From Isoetes taiwanensis (lineage: Eukaryota; Streptophyta; Lycopodiopsida; Isoetales; Isoetaceae): a stretch of 64,000 nt of DNA. Positions 11,771-24,555 of this stretch are shown here, one piece after another. Where the stretch lies: positions 14,569,760 through 14,633,759 of the forward strand of contig JAJEKV010000021.1 of the NCBI GenBank assembly GCA_021234155.1. Reading direction: 5' to 3'. The first letter of the stretch is position 1. Each line of letters begins with the position of its first letter. Both the position numbers and the translations under genes were made by a program. The notes below the pieces were generated by a model that ran no database searches, was not told where the DNA came from, and saw only the letters and a program-made list of their open reading frames with translations.

Positions 11771-14380
11771 ATATAGATTATTAGCCTTCTCCATTTGGGT
11801 TTAGAATTTAGTTTGACCAAAACTCCAAAAACACCAAGTCCCCTCCTGCAATGGATTTACTATGCTCTTTGTTGTGTTAGGAATTATAGGCCTCTTAGTC
11901 TTCATGGACGATAAAAATCAATTCAATTCAGGGTTCCTTTTAGAGGCTCCACTCTCTTTACTTCACTCATGCCTGTTGTTCATCCACCTACCTTCAATTT
12001 GATCTTGGCATAGAAAAAGAAATCGTACAATGCATCCAAGAAAAGGAGATATATCAATCCTTGTTGCACCACCTCTTTGTCCTCCTCCCAAATCTCTAAG
12101 TTAGAAGGTTAAAGGTAAGCGTGGTTGTACACCCAACCATAGAACAATGGAAGAGAATTAGGTCCATGGACAAGGATGATTAGACTATAGATACATTGCA
12201 TGAGGCTATAAATGATAGTCTTCTTAGTATTAGGGAGGCAGTTGCACAATATGGGATCTTATTGACTAGTCTTCAATGTGTGGTTTAATGGGCAAATAAA
12301 CGAGGACTGTATTTTGTGAGGTAACGTCCCAATATATGGTCCTGATATTGTATAACCCTCCGACACTATATCGTATAAGCTATCCTTCCACGAGACATCT
12401 AGTAGGATGGAGCTACTAAGTGATGTGGGTGTCAAATTCAGAGGTGTTAAAAAAACTACTATTGCACAGATATACGCAACGTTAGAACATCAACATAGCA
12501 AGAAATATCAAATGTAACATATCAGCATAGCATAATCCTATAAAAAAATGTGCTAACGCACTATGGGTTGCCCATACAAAATAAACAGTGTGAAAGAAAT
12601 GAGTTTATCTGCCAAATAAATTTAATCTGCAGTCCATTGTGAAGGATGATGAGCAGAATATCGAATCACTAATGGTTTTGGATCCCAAAAATCTAAGGAA
12701 ACTCAAATCCTTAAGATGAACCTGCTTCAAATCTGCAAATCCGCTTCGAATCCGCTCCATCGGCCATAATCTGAAACAGAGATGTGCTTCAGACCTAAAT
12801 GTAGAGCAGCCACATACTCCATATAAAACTCTAAGCAAAAGGCAACAGCAAAATAATGAAACATCTATCCAACAAATAGACCCAGCGCAACGAGCATCTA
12901 GCCTATATTACCAAGATTATATGATTATGAACACCCAAACATACTTCATTATAAGCGAAAAACAAATTCATAGCTTGTACTGTCATTACAAGATAATACC
13001 AAATAATTCTATTTCAATGCCCAGCCAAATTTGGTCATAAGCACAAGATGATTAACCAAATAATCTGATAATCAGGCTAAGGATAAAAAAGGAAGATTTA
13101 ATCCGGGGAAAGCTCACTTATGCAAATGTCAATTCTGTCTATTCATACTGGCTACCAAAGGAATGGGGAGAAAAGACCATGCCGAGAATGAGCCCAAGAA
13201 AAGAAGATTTCTGGAATGACCTCTCTCAGGATTCGGTCATATGAACTTTGATCTCATAACTTAAAAACACTTTTGATGGTTTAGGCTTACGACAGGCCTG
13301 AAAATTTTCTGTTGCTTTTTCATGTTGAAGGGTCTAAACAACCAACCCTACCCAATCTGGTTGCCTTTTGTAAACATATGTATATACATATGTCGATATG
13401 TACACCTAAATCTATATTAATACAAATACTAAGCCTTCAATTAAAAAAAAAAACAAATAATCTGATAATCTTAAAATATCATTCTTGTTTGAAATAGCAA
13501 CAAAATTTTCAAAACCTGAGTACTTTCGACTCCTACTACTCATGAGCAGCTATTACTCCTTTGTACCCTTTCTAGGCAGTCGATTGGAACACGGAAGCAC
13601 ACAGATGTAGGTAACAACCTTAGTATGCATCCTTATCTTTGCTTAAATCTATCCATAGCTTTTCTAACACATGAAAAAGCTCTGAAATCGCATGAAGTAT
13701 TAGAGCAAGTGCATCGCCAGCAAATTGGCCAATTCTGCCGTCAGTGACAACTTCACGTATAAATGCATGATAGTCTTCTATTTTTTTATTTTTGGTTCTG
13801 CTAGAAACATATGAAGAATGCAGTTCCCTTGCTTTCCATATCTACAATTAAAGAACCCAACGATACGTCAAAGCTTGCAGATATAATTTTGGGACATGCT
13901 CCAAGGGATTCGGCATTACCAAATCTGAATGCGTACTCATCCTTTATGCTAATAAGAATAGTTCACCTGTGAAGCGAGACACAAGCTTCCATTTCAAAAT
14001 GGTGTTATGCATGTAGCAAACTATTTCCTTCGAGACAAACAAAGGAATGCAGAAGCCGTCCTAGGACTGCTGCAGTAGGCTATGCTGCAGAAGATGATCT
14101 ATGAAACGGAGTCATGAGCGCAACCTGGGGTCTAGAACAATTGGATCCAAAAAAGGGTCTAGGTCTAGGGTGTAGCCGTTAGTAGGTTATAGTTTACAAT
14201 GTGGCCCAATGAGGTGCATCCGTGTGGCAGGTTTCCAATAGGATGAAGCCACATGGAAATTGTTTCGTACCTAGGGTTGGCTAAGTTATATAATCCTCGT
14301 CACATCCACGATGTTTTATAAAACTGCAATATTATGGTGTTTGAGAGTGTAGAAAGAAATAGTTTAATAACTAGACACTC
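11771..14380. other. Stretch without a recognisable gene
   Basis: AT-rich sequence with many stops in all frames. 12320-12450 and 14110-14380 have the look of old retroelement flanks, but no domain, LTR pair or exon could be identified. Confidence 0.4.
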
Positions 14381-14388
14381 GTAGGCGC

Positions 14389-15195
14389 ATGAGACCTACA
14401 CCAATATATGTGAAAAATGCAACGCTCACTAGTGTGGTGAATTATGTCTTAGTGGCTGAGCAAGATATGCCTATCATCAATCACTTCCGATTAGGCACAG
14501 ACACTCGAGATGAGGAGGCCAACTCAGATCACCTTCCACTTTACCTGAAGCTGGCCTTGCAGGCAGTCAGAACCCCTTCTATGGCAGCTTCTCTCCAACC
14601 TCAGTTGCGACTGGATTACGAACAGGCGGAGGCTTATGCCGGAATGCTCACAGATGATCTAGCAGGAATTTTGCAGGCCACCACGCTAGAGCAGCAGACG
14701 AGCCAGTTGATTGAGCTGCTCCAAACTGCAGCAGAAAGGTGTTTTGGGAGAACCTACCCACGAAGGATCTCAGAAACCACAACCTTCCTGCATAACTGGT
14801 AGTTTGATGTTGAGTGTATGGAACACAAATGCAGGCTTTGCCAGATCATAGATCCAGCTATACGCCCACAGACCATCTCACAATATCGCGCATTTATGAA
14901 GGCAAAGAAAGCACGATACCTCGCGAGGCACCAAGGATAAATGTTCTACCTGCTTGATAGTCATCCCAGAACCTTCTGGAGAAGGGTGCTTCGAAGGACA
15001 ATGCAGCCTATAGGGCATATCACTACTGGACAGTGGGAGCAACACTTGCAGTAGCTCTATGATCCTCCTCGGATGCGAACATTCATACCCTCACAGAATG
15101 GTCTGACAATAGAACTCGCGAAGGATGATGTCACCCAGGGCCTACAACGTCTGGCCAATGGGAAAGCGGTGGATCTGGATGGCATGCAAACGAGC
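14389..15195 (+). pseudogene. LINE fragment (endonuclease end to RT start)
   Basis: The plus-strand frame starts with the end of an APE-type endonuclease: SVVNYVL, then NHFRLGTDTR and the NSDHLPLYLKLAL motif (the SDH triad part). The usual linker follows: CFGRTYPRR, then YRAFMKAKKARYLARHQ, then TFWRRVLRR. It stops just into RT at LQRLANGKAVDLDGM (about 15140-15190). Stops lie at 14802, 14938 and 15052. It ends where the minus-strand LTR at 15193 begins, so the retrotransposon below truncates it. Confidence 0.85.
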
Positions 15196-16389
15196 TCAGA
15201 CTCAAGGGGATCAACTGACGGCTCGGGCCTCCAGAGGTCAAAGCAGATAGAGTTCATAACAATGGAATTGGCTGGCATAGAACATGGTTATTGGGTAGTC
15301 CGCTCCATCCGCCTCTCCTGTGCATACTTTGCAGAGTAGGCTGAAAAGTCTTGGAGCTTGATCGTAGCCTGCCAGGTGCATTGCCAAAGGGGCTACTCCT
15401 GGGTTGCATCTCCCCAGTCCCGATGAGGCAATAGCGGGTCACTCCCTCCAGAGGCACACATACCCATTACAGGTGGCTAGAGAGCCAATGCTAGTCTACG
15501 ACTTGAACCCCACTGAGGCGACGCATCACCTAGAAGGTGTCGACCCCATACCTTGCCCACACGCAGTGGCAAACTATCAGGCCTAGCCCACAATGTTCCC
15601 CGGCCATCGCTATGCACCAGAGGGATCAACTGCAATGGGACATGTCCTTCTTATACGCCGGTCTGACCCCGCCACCCACAGCCAGACGGGTTCTTATGCA
15701 CAGGCCGCATTAATTGGGAATTAATGAGGCTATCTAGGTACATCATCTACTAAGGCTTTCAGGGTCTCTACTCCCCTTCCCAATGCGCATAGAGATAGAA
15801 CATCATCATCCATAGAACTGAAATATAGAATAACGTCTAATCTATCTACCTAAATATACATGGTTAGGTTCCTTCATTAGAGGCTGAGATCTAAGGATCT
15901 AGAGGTCCTCTAAGGCTAAGAAAAGATGCAAACTTAGCCTAATCCGATCGGGAAGGCATTGCATAACAGATTATCTACATACCGGATCCGTGGCTCGCTC
16001 CAAATCCTTGAAAGGCGCCCATGCTCTCGAAGAGACGATCGAATTCGGGCGATCGGTTGGGTAATGCAAGCTTCACGACATCTGGTAGACAGGAATGGTG
16101 CAAGCGCTTGGTGAGGCAAGCTCTTGGAGACTGGAATTCGAGAAAGGAAAGTTTAAGATTCCAATCTCTTTTACATGACTCTTTTAGGGTTAGGGTTAAA
16201 AAGTCTTGTAGGGCTTTGCCACATGGCAAAATGAGGTTATATACACATGTTAAAGGCATGTGCAACATAAGAAGTTGCCTCCCAGGGTTCAACCCTTTAC
16301 GATTGCCATGTACATATCGTCAAGGTTGACATGTACTAGTGACATGGCAGTATAATATACATATTCATACCGTATATTATGTTGGAACA
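15193..16389 (-). repeat. Gypsy LTR, minus strand (truncated at its 3' end)
   Basis: The start TGTTCCAACATAATATACGG follows a polypurine tract. Shared landmarks with 32937-33970 include an AACATGTGNATATAACC segment, a CCCTAACCCTAA stretch, and a block reading GSGEMQPRNSPFG when translated. The open frames in it are fortuitous. It joins the LINE fragment at about 15193. Confidence 0.8.
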
Positions 16390-16448
16390 TCATAATCTCT
16401 CCACCTTGAATTGATGTTGTTGCAGCATGACGAGTCTCTCCACCTTGG
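16390..16448 (-). other. Duplicated polypurine tract before an LTR
   Basis: Minus-strand aaggtggagagattatga (16407-16390) directly precedes the TGTTCCAAC start of the LTR. A second near-identical aaggtggagaga lies at 16447-16434, suggesting a local duplication of the priming site. Confidence 0.65.
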
Positions 16449-17049
16449 AAACCTGCATGATTTTTGCAACTTATTGAATACATACAATTATTACAATTAT
16501 CTTATTATCGTAGTAAGGTAATTACTTACACCTTACTTAAAACAACACTTAGTATTTGCAAAATTTTTATCGTCTTTTTACAAATTTTTACAATTCTAAG
16601 GTCCATTTCCTCTCCTTGCAACACATTATGACAAAATATGTGTTGCAATTCTTCGCAGTGCGATCCTCCTGCCCCCTAGATCGTTCTATTGGCCTGCAGG
16701 TCCAACACTACAGTAGTACACATTTATTTATTAGAAAAATATGGGTATTAGGGAACCACTCATTTAATTATAATTAATTTAACTACATGAATGCAAGACT
16801 AATCTCCTGGCATAGGAAGAGGATGCTTCTCCCATCATGGCCGTGGAGAACGCCCTATAATGCCTAGGATAATGTCTAATGCCTACACCTTCATGGAGAA
16901 TGGCTTCTTCCTCGTAATGGCCATAGACTAGAGGTGCTTTTCTATCAATGCATGATCCTATATGACCCCTCATCTCTCAATTTGTCTACTTCTGTGGCGT
17001 CGGAAGTAGGCTTTTAATCTACCTTCCCCTCACCTATCCATTCGGTGTC

Positions 17050-17910
17050 AACTATTTCGGTGACGAGTCGGCCCTTACATTGCTCCATGAATTATGGGTA
17101 ATGCTCCTTAAGATCTGATTGTAGTACCCACATAGCGTCTTCCACTGGTAATGGGTCCATTTCACTAGGTATTGGAGAAATTGAGATCTTCTTGTCTTCT
17201 TATAGGGTCGGTCAAGAAGAACTTCTGGAACAATCTCAAGTTGATCATCCGTCATTTCCAGTAACGTCGGTGCTCCAATACTTCCTCTGGATTAGGAGTG
17301 TGCCTCTTTAGGAGACTTACATGGAAAACTCTATGGATTTTCAAGTGTGCTGGCAGGTCTAACTTGTAGGATTGGTTGACTTTTATCTTTAGCCAAACGT
17401 TGTCCCCTACTTGTAACTCTTTTACTATTCTGTGCTTGCCTGCTATGCTCTTCTACTGGCTTCTTGCTGCTAGAAGATATCCTCTTACTTCCTCGACCAA
17501 TTTTTGCATGCCGGCTAGTATTTGTTGGGATACTTCTACTTTGGACACGGGATTGTGCCAATGTTTGGGGTCAAGCATTGGTAGCCGTAGTTGATGAGCA
17601 TTTGAGATGACTCCTGCTTGGTGCTATTGTATGCAAACTCCACAAAGTGGATGTAGTCATCCCACTTCAATTGCTTGTTCCAGACGTAGTTTCTCGACAT
17701 GTCTTTAAGTATCCGATTCGTACGCTCTGTCTGCCCATCTGTCTGAGGATGATATGTCGTGCTCATCGACAGCTTTGTCTGAATGGTGCTGAAGAGATCT
17801 TGCCAAAATGCACTCGTGAACTTCGAATCTCTATCAGAGATTATCTCTCTCGGCATCCCATGGAATCTGAAGATCTTCGTTGTGAATAACACGACGGTAT
17901 CCAATGTTGT
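17050..17910 (-). pseudogene. Gypsy integrase and chromodomain remnant
   Basis: The first part (17904-17560) contains GMPREIISDRDSKFTS, TYHPQTDGQTERTNR and DDYIHFVEFAYN, the last two thirds of a gypsy integrase core including the second catalytic Asp and the Glu. After a frameshift comes the Arg/Lys-rich spacer (17561-17331). A second shift leads to a chromodomain (17255-17110) with PEVLLDRPYKK and FLQYLVKWTHYQW, lacking the usual ATWE end. Related to the polyproteins at 344 and 39395 but a different family by sequence. Confidence 0.87.
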
Positions 17911-17949
17911 ATCGGTGGTCCTGCATGTTCAGAAATTGGCATACCCATT

Positions 17950-18748
17950 TGTTTCCACTCCGCACTAGATATGGCAGAATTCATGGCACAAAGCCTGCAA
18001 GTAATCCAAACAATATGGTCCTAATGTCAGAGGGCATACAATTGGGATTCAAAATAACTCTCCAGGCAGCTCTAACTCTATGCTCATTAATATGAGCAGT
18101 GTTATGATCCAAGAACTGGACAATGTATACTTTATCATCCTGCACAAAGTGTAAGTTAAACCACTAGTAAGCCTTCGATTTCTAAAACACGAAGTAAGTA
18201 GTCTTGTTCAACAAATTTCTGTTATCCAACACAACAAGACCTTTAATGTCACTTGCACCTCACCTTAAGTATAAATCCTTACCTTTCTCAATTATAGAAT
18301 CAGAAACATTAAGATGACAAAATGAACCTTTCCTATGTCCTTCATGCAATATCCCACGGTTCCGTCAAAACAATGTAATTAATTATTCTTCAAAGCTTTA
18401 CACATCAACACAACACCAAAAGGTGTTGAAGGCCTTTTAATGGCTCCTTAGGAGATATATACTGCACCCTAAGAACAACCTGACAATAAAGATGATCAAC
18501 AGAGGCACCCCTCTCAATAGCAACAACCCCAGCCAAACATCCTTTGTCACAAAAAGAGGACAAGACATCATAAAAACTTCGATCTACATCTCGGCCTGAA
18601 AGTCCAAAAGTCACTGACACATCAATTGCCCCCAATCCATCTCTAATTTAGGCTCAGCACAAGAGCCATCTGTTTGGACAGGACTGGAAGACAAGGGAAC
18701 ATAGCCAGGGACCCCCTTACCTTTCCTTGCAGCCCTCTTTATAAACAT
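17950..18748 (-). pseudogene. HUH (Rep-like) endonuclease transposon gene, broken
   Basis: Minus strand. An ATG at 18748-18746 opens a basic leader (MFIKRAARKGKGVPGYVPLS) that shifts frame at a G5 run near 18630. Next comes ITFGL-type sequence (DVSVTFGLSGRDVD), then LAGVVAIERGASVDHLYCQVV, whose H-L-Y (18494-18486) sits at the HUH metal-binding position with Tyr for the second His. About 48 residues on, in another frame, GTVGYCMKD (18360-18334) supplies Y-x-x-K, the motif with the nucleophilic tyrosine in single-tyrosine HUH enzymes. A tail follows (EKGKDLYLR, GLVVLDNRNLLNKTTYFVF, NEHRVRAAWRVILNP) with three stops. The architecture recalls Replitron-type or other eukaryotic HUH transposons. 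The order of motifs is visible; the family name is inference. Confidence 0.6.
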
Positions 18749-18770
18749 CTTGACGCAAAAAAACACAAGA

Positions 18771-19398
18771 CAACAGAAGACAAGGAGAATTGCATAAGCT
18801 TGCCAGAAGAACGAAAACCATTACCTTCTTTTCCTTTCCATGCAAGCAAGGGAACGCAGGTGCCATCTGCAGAGGCCGGAAATGGAAACCAATGGGTTGA
18901 AGGACATCTGCATCACCCCACATGACATCCAACACCATCCTAAACCTTCTGAAACACAAAAACACCCTTTTTGTTTCGAACTGGCCTGTCCACCGTCAGC
19001 AACATATGGTTTTTTATACGAATACCTAAATTAACAATTAGCAATCTTAGGTTATATTTCTATGGTTTGTTCTCGAGGACAACAGAAGACAAGGAGAATT
19101 ACCTAAGCACTGTCGGAAGAACAAAACCCACAAGAACAATACCTTCTTTTCCTTCCCATGCAAGCAAGGAAACACAGGCGCCACATGCAGAGGCTGAAAA
19201 TGGAAACCAACGGGTTGAAGGATATCTGCATCGCCCCACACGGCATCCAACATCTTCCTAAACCTTCTTCAAACATAAGAATACCCTTTCTGTTTTGAAC
19301 TGGCCTGTCCACCGTCAGCAACATATGGTTTTTTATACAAATACCTAAATTATAATAATTAGCAATACTAGGTTATATTTCCAAGGTTCATTCTCGCG
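18771..19398. repeat. 309-bp tandem duplication upstream of two genes
   Basis: 18771-19079 and 19080-19398 are two direct copies, roughly 90 percent alike, starting caacagaagacaaggagaatt. They lie between the start of the HUH remnant (minus) and the start of the metallophosphoesterase gene (plus), so they could serve as promoter DNA for either. Short open frames on both strands recur in both copies but have no recognised match. Confidence 0.85.
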
Positions 19399-19479
19399 GG
19401 CACTTTCTAGAAAATTACAAAGTGTCATCTTGCTCTAAATAGTCAAGCTTGAATATGGACTAGAGCTCAGGGCTCGGAC

Positions 19480-22400
19480 ATGGCGTCAAGATGGCAGATC
19501 ACAGCCTTCCTGGCCTTTGTATGGATCGTGTCTCTACTTTATGGAGAGCTCATTATTTTCTGGATCCCTCGATTCAGGTGCTCCTGGCCTGCCAATTTTC
19601 CGGTAAATTTTCCTTACTGATTTCGATTTCCGTTCTGAGTTTTTGTTCTAAATGTACGTAGTCTTGAATCTCACTACGTTCTTATGTGGTGGTCGTTTTA
19701 TCTCTCTTTCTTTTACCTGGCAACATTGCTATACCATTTTGCAGCAGTCTAATCATTCTTATAGACAGTCTTGTAGGTGTTTAGGTTTTGATGCCTTGTT
19801 ATCTACGTGCATTGACATTGTCCTGTGGCCTTTAACTAGAATGGCACTGCGCTGGGAAATATGTACAAGATAGCCCTGATTGCGGATCCTCAGGTAGATA
19901 TTCTTATATAATAAAAGTTTATTTAAAGGGGATGATAATTCAATTCATGGTTTAAGTACAAAGTTGGAGAACTGATTTAACAATGTGCAACTAATATCAA
20001 TGCTTTTTCGTTAGATTACTGACAGGACATCTTATGGAATGGCACCTGGTTCATTGGCACTGAAGATCACGCAGTTTTATTCTGACATCTACATGCGACG
20101 AGCATTTAGATCATCTCTGCTGCCACTAGAACCAGATAGAATAATTTTTCTTGGGGACTATTTTGATGGTGGGCCTTACTTGTCCAACTCTGAGTAAGTT
20201 TCCGTCTACATGATGAAATATTGGTTTGATTGGCTGATCTTAAGGGAGTGGTGTTGCTCCATGTACGAGTTACTAGCAGATCTATGTTGAAAAGTGTGAA
20301 CAATGGGCTAATAAAGAATATCAGTCTCTCTAATAATGAGATAACAGGGGAATTCAAGCTTTGACTCAAGAGTACTTTAGCACAATGTAGGGTTGATAAT
20401 CTGGAATATACTTTTGGTGACACATTGTGGGAAAAAAGGATAACTCTCTTAAATGCTGCTTAATTCAGAGCCTCAGAAAGTATAGCATATGGGTTCCTGT
20501 GAAGTACATTACCATGTAACTCCTATTTAGTTATGTTGTCAATTATGTATAGGTGGGATGAATCCCTGAAACGTTTCAAGCATATATTTGATCAATCAGA
20601 AAGAGGCTCAAAGTCAGGTTTAAAGACGATTCCTGTAAATTACCTACCTGGGAACCATGATATTGGCTACTTGGAGATAGAGTCACAGAATTCAGAGGTA
20701 TTACTTCTTCTGAATGTCCCCTTTGCATTATATTGTTGTCATTGTAAAGATTACCATTTGCAGGTTATAAGACGGTATGAGCATGAATTTGGGAAACGAC
20801 AGTATACACTTAAAATAAATGGCGTGGAATTCATATTCATAGATGCTCAATCTCTTGATGGTACGCTCCTTGGTGCATTTTTCTGAAGTTAACTCGTCAA
20901 ACGATTCATCATACTTGATATAATTCGCTTCAAGGGCAATGCCTTTCTAAATTGTCTGACCAATACTATAAATATGGCTGTGGGTTAAAAACTGCTGAGC
21001 ATATTATTAGAGCCGATGAAACTACTCCAAACATGAGTATGAACTAAGAAAAAGTTGTAGCCTTAAGCCAAGTAGATGATTGTATCTAACTAGATATTCA
21101 AATTGAATCTGAAGAGTTTTACTAGAATAATATTGGAACCCTTAATAGCCAAGAAAACTATCTAATCAGGCTTATGCTCTGATCAATCGAAAACAATTCC
21201 AGTTGTCTAGATGTAACATGTCTACAATGGAAATTTATCTAGCTTTTTCTGCTTCCTACATGCATCATTCCTCTTATCAATATGGGCAATGCCCTTTAGA
21301 GTACCTTTCACACATTGTTTTTCGAAATCCATGGATGCTCAGCAGATTGTGTTTCTGTCCATTTGTCAACTTTCTTTTCAATTGACTTAGAGAGGGCTAG
21401 CCATATTTCCAAGGTGTTCCGAGAGGGCTAGCCATATTTCCAAGGTGTTCCAAGTTATGAATTGGTTGAGCGTATACAAGCGAGGAATTGATGAAAACCA
21501 GTAACATAATTTAAGATGGAAACAACATGAACTTCTAGGGGGGGGAAATATGTATTCATTCGTGCTGCAGACAGATTGTTAAATACAGTCCAAGTCATGC
21601 TGAGCAAATAGGTAAAAGACGAAAAGATCACATTATTAATTAGACCATATTGAATTATGTAATTGCTTTTTATCTTCTATGCAATCATTAAACATGTGCC
21701 CTGAAAAAATTACTTGATCTTTGGTTCTTTGTTCAAAGGACCAATGCTTTATTTGGCCATTCATGAAATTTTGATTTAATTTTATCGGCAGGCAATGAAT
21801 CTGAAAGCTCGTCTTTTTCATCCTGGAGCTATATTAGCAATGCATCGACAGGTTAGATGTGAACAAGGATTCTTACCTATTTAAGTGGATTATAGTCACT
21901 TATTTTCTATTTCAACTTTAGTGTACTTCATGTACAGATTCGCAAGAAACGCCAAGGTTTCTTTTGTCCCACATACCCCTTTATAGACCAGATGATAGTC
22001 CCTGTGGACCAAGTCGTGCTTCTTCATCAATAAATCAGGTACGATGAATCTTATGCACCAAACTTATATGATAAAGGAATTTGTAAAAACTATAACATTA
22101 ACAAAACAAAGAATATAACTCGCATTTGCTGTGCCTTCTTGTTGTGAATGCTACAACTACCTGAATTTTGCAGATTTAACTAGTTATAGTTTGGGATAAA
22201 AAGAATAAGCAAAGGAGAAGCATTGCGACTGCCATAAATTTTATTAATGTATGCTGTTTCCAGTAAATAAATAACATTTCTCTTGGATTATGCAGTAAGC
22301 TGCAAAATGACATCTTATGTGTTTTAGCCCATCCTTAGAGCAACTAAGTAGTGCTTAATAGAACGTCATCAATGTCTTGGCCCCATTTTTGACCCTGCCA

Positions 22401-24008
22401 TGTCAACCAGCAATTGATGCCCTGGATGGGAAATTCAACTGCATTATATTCTGGAACTTGCCTTGCATGTCTGATGGGAGGTACTCGATTTTCAATTCAG
22501 CAAACCAGCCACAATGCTGGTTGATGAAGATAGCATGCAGTGATAGGACTTTTCTAGAAAATACTCGACCTATTGGTCCTAGGAAATTCGAGCTTTATTC
22601 ATCTCTCTTCGACCTTTTTGAAAATTTTGAAAAATAGACATGCAAAATTAACTATTGCTGTGTGTTTCTTCATAAGTTTGTTATGGTTGGTAGATTCTAC
22701 CTTGCAAGGGTGAAAGTGCCATTTTTGTTGAAGCATTATAGATGTACTTTCTGCTGCAATGTTTGACCTTCCTGTTGTCTCTTTTGCAGCGAATAGAAAA
22801 AACATCGACATATCCTCTCAGGATCACGTAAGCAGCTCTTACCAAGGACTCAAGTTTCTGCCTGGTGATTCCAAACGCTTGGACTGTTTCTTTACAAAAG
22901 AGAAGCTTTTTAAGGATATTTTTAAGAAAGAGGGCGTCATCCATTTCAATAATAAAATTATTTACCATATATGCAGGAATCAGAAATATTTGACAAATGC
23001 TACTTCTACAAGGCTTTTGAATTCTATCAAACCTGTAAGTTGTATCATATTAAGTAATCAGGGGGGTCATACTAATTTCCTAAGCCTTTACAGGTAATGG
23101 TTTTTTCTGGGCATGGTCATGACCAGTGTACTTTCACACATCCATCGTCAGTAGGAGAAATAAAAGAGGTAGAAAGACATCTTCTTTGATATTCTTTTTC
23201 TGCATCTTCCTGACATTCAGAATACAATGTGACATGATATTGGAACTTGCTGGTATTTTGCAGTATACTGTTGGAACTTTCAGCTGGCAACAAGGGAACA
23301 GGTATCCTTCATTTATGTTATTAACAGTGGCTCCAAGTTTACCAGAAAGGAAGGTCTCAAGTGGTGAAACTGGGTTGCTAAAACTGTGTTTTCTTCCTGC
23401 CCAGGATTTTATTTATGTGTGGTAGGTTGTCCTGGACACATCTAGTAATCAATAATTCCCAAGACTATCCTAGTAATGATTTTATCTGTTGCAGGTATGG
23501 GGTACTTCTGTTAATTACATTTCTCATTCTCGTTTTCTGGCCAAGCCAAGGCATTGATTTGACTGCATTATGCAAACAATTTGCTGCCATTCTTCAAACA
23601 ACAAATGTGAAGGAGAAAGATGAGGATACAGAATGGGAGATGATATGGGATGCTGAAGGAGGAATGCATCTCATGAATAAACGGGCGAAACAGAACATAC
23701 AAGATGAAACCTTGAATGAAATCCGGTACGCACATTATCTAATTCTGATCACATGTCTTCATGGCCTGTATATAATGTTATTGGCACTTTCTTGCAGGGG
23801 TGCTGCAACCTTAAGGGTAAGCGCCAAAGCTAGAGCTGCATCTTCAGTTATAGCAGAAGATGAAATAGATCAGGCTTTAACACGTGGCAACAAAGGGAGG
23901 AAAAATATCGTATTCAAGAGAATATGTAATTCCCTTGGTATTATGGCCCTTCTTTTTGCTATGAACATCAGCTTTTATGTTATGTTGCTTATGAAAGACT
24001 GGACATAA
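19480..24008 (+). CDS. Metallophosphoesterase, MPPE1/PGAP5/Cdc1 family (13 exons, 509 aa)
   Basis: Family members are Mn-dependent membrane phosphoesterases of the ER/early Golgi; mammalian PGAP5 removes an ethanolamine phosphate from GPI anchors. Exons inferred from GT-AG sites and frame: 19480-19602, 19840-19893, 20015-20193, 20553-20697, 20764-20860, 21792-21851, 21938-22038, 22790-22827, 22977-23034, 23094-23168, 23264-23421, 23495-23725, 23798-24008. They sum to 1530 nt, in phase throughout. An N-terminal membrane segment is at residues 8-30. Metal-site motifs in order: IADPQ, FLGDYFDGG, LPGNHD, LSHIPLYRP, FSGHGHDQC. Two C-terminal hydrophobic segments (YGVLLLITFLILVFW and LGIMALLFAMNISFYVMLL) follow; the latter ends near the C-terminus KDWT, with no KKXX retrieval signal. 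The start was chosen because the first ATG gives a signal anchor. No defect is seen. It is the only clearly intact complex gene in the window. Exon 6 is short (60 nt) and the exon 1 start is the least certain part. Confidence 0.93.
21390..21451. repeat. 31-bp tandem duplication in intron 5
   Basis: gagagggctagccatatttc and the following 11 bases occur at 21390-21420 and again at 21421-21451, identical. They lie inside the longest intron (20861-21791) of the metallophosphoesterase gene. Confidence 0.92.
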
Positions 24009-24477
24009 CTGCTTGTCCATTAAATGTTTAATATTGAGTTCTGTGTTCCTTCCATCAAAATTATTTAAGAACTTTGCCATTTTAAAAGAAACCATTTCCA
24101 AAAGCTTGCACCATTTCTTCTCTCTTTGCTAAAAGAAGAACTTGCAGCAATCATGTATCAGTGTGGAGAATGCATATCTGGCTCCTCCATATGAAGATTA
24201 GGGGAGGAAGTAAAACAGTGGCTAAGAGGTCTTCAGCTGCTTTAATACGTTACATAATAAAAGGATCTCATGCCATGGTTTCTGCATTTGGGGTTTTGGG
24301 ATATATATGTCATTAACCAACAGCCATACATTATTGGCTTTCTGGATTTTGGCCAAAACCCCAAAAGCACCAGGTCTCCCTTAAACAACCATATAATAAA
24401 ACGATCTCATGTGATGGAACTATTCCACAATTATGGAAAGGATATGTTTGCATCTCTGTCTGCCCCAAGTAAGAAAA

Positions 24478-24555
24478 GGGAGTGGAACAATGGAACTTAA
24501 AAATGATTCAGAAGAGCAAGAAAGGGAGTGGAACAATGGAACTTAAAAATGATTC
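24478..24555. repeat. 33-bp direct repeat with 12-bp spacer
   Basis: gggagtggaacaatggaact and the next 13 bases appear at 24478-24510 and 24523-24555 without mismatch. Confidence 0.88.

Larger units (their letters stand above)
15193..17910 (-). mobile_element. Gypsy element 3' half, minus strand
   Basis: On the minus strand: integrase and chromodomain (17910-17050), a non-coding 3' leader (17050-16408), a purine-rich tract, then an LTR starting at 16389. The LTR matches the plus-strand copy at 32937-33970 along its whole length. The missing upstream part is replaced by the HUH fragment at 17950. The LTR is truncated at about 15193, lacking its last 300 bp or so. Confidence 0.82.

Noticed and set aside
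16190-16205. Telomere-like agggttagggtt
   Set aside because: Only two units, within an LTR; not a telomeric tract.
18674-19324. Open frames of 64-96 codons recurring in both halves of the 309-bp duplication
   Set aside because: They recur only because the DNA is duplicated; starts differ between copies and no similarity is recognised.
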